Of a stretch of DNA of 64,000 nucleotides, positions 61,944 through 64,000 are shown piece by piece. The translations under genes were made by a program, and so were the position numbers. Source of the DNA: Dysgonomonas sp. 216 (GTDB lineage: Bacteria; Bacteroidota; Bacteroidia; Bacteroidales; Dysgonomonadaceae). The stretch is taken from positions 1-64,000 of the forward strand of contig NZ_QVMM01000003.1 of the NCBI RefSeq assembly GCF_010501065.1, given 5' to 3'. Position 1 is the stretch's first letter, and every line of letters begins with the position of its first letter. The notes under the pieces are model-generated. The model was not told the origin of the DNA. It saw only the letters and a list, made by a program, of their open reading frames with translations, and ran no database searches.

Positions 61944-64000
61944 TTATTCTATATCTACAACAGTTATTCCTGCACCTCCGAATTGTACATGCTCATCCTG
62001 ATAGTTCTTTATATTGGGAACAGTTCTCAGATAATCTCTGATTAATTGTCGGAGAATGCCTGTTCCAGTTCCATGTAAAATACGTACACGGGAAGCACCA
62101 ATCTGGATAGCATCATCAATATAGTACATCACAGCTTGCAAAGCTTCTTCGCCACGCATTCCTCGAACATCTAAATCAAGCTTAAAGTTTAATTTCTTTT
62201 CGTTTATTTGCTCTCGTGCTTGCGAAACGACTATTCCCGATTGCTTATTTTCTCTTTTTATCTGATTCCTACTGACATATTCTAATAGTTCGAGCTTTGT
62301 ATTGGTTTTTATCATGCCAAAAGCAACAACCACATTTTTACCTTGAATATCCATAACTTCCCCAATAGAGGTTTGCCCTTTAATACGAACTGAGTCTCCG
62401 ATAGATATCGTTTCTTCTTTTTTGCTTTTTACAGAATCTTGTTTGTCTTTTTTCTTTTTATCCCGATTTTTTAGTTTTTCTATCTTTTGCTGTATTTTGT
62501 TATCAATAACAGCGTTATTCTCCGATAGAGAATCCTTAAATTTATTTAGCTCTTGTCGAACAAGTTTTGTTTTTTCTTTTTCAGCCTGTGCCTCTTTTAT
62601 TGTACGGATTGTGTTCTCAATCTTAGCATTTGTTTCAGCTATAAGCCGTTCGGCTTCCTGTTTTGCTTTAGCCAAAATTTCTTTTCGTTGTTTTTCGATT
62701 GATACAAGATCGCTTTCATATCCCGAAGTTATTTCTTCGAGGCGTTTTTCTTTTTTGCGGATATTTTGTCGTTTAGTTTCCCAATAACGTTTATCCCGAA
62801 CAATGTCCTGCAGGTATTTATCCATATTAATATAATCGCTACCTACAATTTCCGAGGCTTCGGAAATGACGTCTTCGGGTAAACCTATTTTACGGGCGAT
62901 TTCGATTGCAAATGAACTTCCCGGATTACCGATAGATAGTTTGAATAGTGGCTGCATTTGATGCCGATCGTATAACATTGCCCCATTTATAACACCTTTG
63001 TTTTCGTTTGCAAAGTGTTTCAGATTTTGATAGTGGGTTGTTATAACACCAAATGCTTCTTTTTCGTTAAATCTTTTCAAGAGCGATTCGGCAATTGCTC
63101 CTCCAATCTGGGGTTCGGTTCCTCCACCAAACTCATCTATCAACAATATGCTTTTGGTATTACAGTTTCTTACAAAGTATTTCATATTTGTAAGATGAGA
63201 ACTGTATGTACTCAAGTCGTTTTCGATAGATTGTTCGTCACCTATATCAATAAATATATCGTCGAAGATTCCAACTTTCGAGGTTTCATATAAGGGGATA
63301 GGTATACCACATTGCAGCATATATTGCAGTAAACCTACGGTTTTAAGGCACACCGATTTTCCTCCCGCATTAGGCCCCGATATTATTAATATGCGATTTT
63401 CGCTATCTAAGTATATATCAAGGGGCACAACCTCTTTCTGCTGTTTTTTATGCGACAAATAGAGTAGGGGATGTTTAGCCTTTTCCCAAATAATTTGTTG
63501 TTTGTTTTCGATATTTGGAACTATAGCATTAATATCGAGAGAGAATTTTGCTTTAGCCCTAATAAAATCGATAAGAGCCAGAAACTCGTATGACTGTATA
63601 ATATCGGGAACTGATGGACGAACAACATCTGTTATTGCTGTAAGTATACGAACAATCTCTCTTTTTTCTTCGTTTTCAAGTTCTCTTATCCGGTTATTTG
63701 CTTCAACAACTTCCGATGGCTCTATAAAAACGGTTTTACCTGTCGCCGATTCGTCGTGTACAATCCCTTTTAGTTTTCGTTTGAAGGCGGGGGCAACAGG
63801 AATAACTAAACGCCCATCGCGCATTGTTGGTGTTACATCTTTTTCAACCAGACCTTCGCTTTGGGCTGCCCGAAGGATAGAGTTTAATGTGCGTGATATG
63901 CTGCCCGAAGTTTGGTGTATTTCGCGCCGTATGCGGCTTAGTTCGGGTGATGCATTATCTCTAATCCGTCCGAATTTGTCGAGTATGGAGTCAATCTTTT
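61944..64000 (-). CDS. mutS2: Endonuclease MutS2, partial (N-terminus beyond the window)
   Basis: About 685 codons are present; the frame is open to the last base of the window, so the true start lies outside. Visible parts: core domain with RLVIPVAPAFKRKLKGIVHD and TVFIEPSEVVEANNRIREL, the ATPase with Walker A ISGPNAGGKSVCLKTVG, DIGDEQSIENDLSTYSSHLT, and LIDEFGGGTEP, a long coiled coil (rich in Lys/Glu/Ala), and the C-terminal Smr endonuclease domain with LDVRGMRGEEAL and RILHGTGTGILR. MutS2 suppresses recombination and rescues stalled ribosomes in other bacteria. Confidence 0.95.
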   Translation of the reverse strand, partial: KIDSILDKFGRIRDNASPELSRIRREIHQTSGSISRTLNSILRAAQSEGLVEKDVTPTMRDGRLVIPVAPAFKRKLKGIVHDESATGKTVFIEPSEVVEANNRIRELENEEKREIVRILTAITDVVRPSVPDIIQSYEFLALIDFIRAKAKFSLDINAIVPNIENKQQIIWEKAKHPLLYLSHKKQQKEVVPLDIYLDSENRILIISGPNAGGKSVCLKTVGLLQYMLQCGIPIPLYETSKVGIFDDIFIDIGDEQSIENDLSTYSSHLTNMKYFVRNCNTKSILLIDEFGGGTEPQIGGAIAESLLKRFNEKEAFGVITTHYQNLKHFANENKGVINGAMLYDRHQMQPLFKLSIGNPGSSFAIEIARKIGLPEDVISEASEIVGSDYINMDKYLQDIVRDKRYWETKRQNIRKKEKRLEEITSGYESDLVSIEKQRKEILAKAKQEAERLIAETNAKIENTIRTIKEAQAEKEKTKLVRQELNKFKDSLSENNAVIDNKIQQKIEKLKNRDKKKKDKQDSVKSKKEETISIGDSVRIKGQTSIGEVMDIQGKNVVVAFGMIKTNTKLELLEYVSRNQIKRENKQSGIVVSQAREQINEKKLNFKLDLDVRGMRGEEALQAVMYYIDDAIQIGASRVRILHGTGTGILRQLIRDYLRTVPNIKNYQDEHVQFGGAGITVVDIE

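Overview
The window looks like chromosome from a Bacteroidota member of the order Bacteroidales; a Dysgonomonas-like genus is my best guess, and that genus call is inference. The DNA is AT-rich. Many genes are preceded by the Bacteroidota promoter element TAnnTTTG rather than sigma70 boxes. Lineage-typical families are present: Lnb (DUF4105), GldD, a NUDIX-type AraR, a SecA of about 1100 residues, and multi-gene polysaccharide-degradation sets. I see no rRNA, tRNA, insertion sequence, prophage or CRISPR array.

Layout. 0-5.5 kb: small membrane protein, Wzx-type flippase, class I/II aminotransferase, split ThrE-type exporter pair, exported nitroreductase-like protein. 5.6-17.4 kb: lnb, a degenerate alkaline-phosphatase-superfamily protein and secA in one tight operon, then an NhaC antiporter, gyrA and a TPR protein. 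17.5-26.3 kb: an L-arabinose module (NUDIX regulator, araD, GH127 beta-L-arabinofuranosidase, araA, araB, sodium symporter) with a 26-bp palindromic operator in front of araD. 26.3-34.6 kb: YtxH-like protein, an ECF sigma factor with an overlapping membrane partner, a carboxypeptidase-regulatory-domain protein, pepD, an OmpH-like protein, a HAD phosphatase, coaA and nhaD. 34.6-41.1 kb: a seven-gene minus-strand operon for the late steps of cobalamin synthesis (cobQ-cobD-cbiB-cobU-cobT-cobS-cobC), led by a cobalamin riboswitch. 41.2-45.6 kb: GH28, a Cys/Met-metabolism PLP enzyme, a small MscS channel, ssb and gldD. 45.8-55.5 kb: a co-directional run of exported glycosidases (GH43, GH105, GH16, GH2, GH35, GH43_24-like). 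Together with GH127 this set fits breakdown of type II arabinogalactan. 55.5-58.6 kb: a gene-poor stretch with a structured RNA candidate flanked by duplicated regulatory-looking units, then miaB and three overlapping small envelope-protein genes. 58.8-64 kb: a carboxyltransferase whose biotinyl domain lacks the usual lysine, a membrane-anchored EEP phosphatase, and the C-terminal part of mutS2, which runs off the window.

How they work together. The CAZyme run should release galactose and arabinose from arabinogalactan. GH127 removes beta-linked arabinofuranose, the symporter imports arabinose, and AraA-AraB-AraD carry it to xylulose-5-phosphate under the NUDIX regulator. No SusC/SusD pair or hybrid two-component regulator lies beside the CAZymes. 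The cob operon would complete adenosylcobalamin from cobyric or cobinamide precursors.

Most unusual signals: a TGTCAnnnnTGTCAGGTTTT motif at four places, three of them followed about 60 bp later by a dyad; the likely 6S-type RNA that two of these units flank; two probable loss-of-function paralogues (phosphatase, biotin carrier); and a sigma-factor partner protein carrying a triplicated D-[IV]-[FY]-[IL]-P-A-x-[YF]-like motif.
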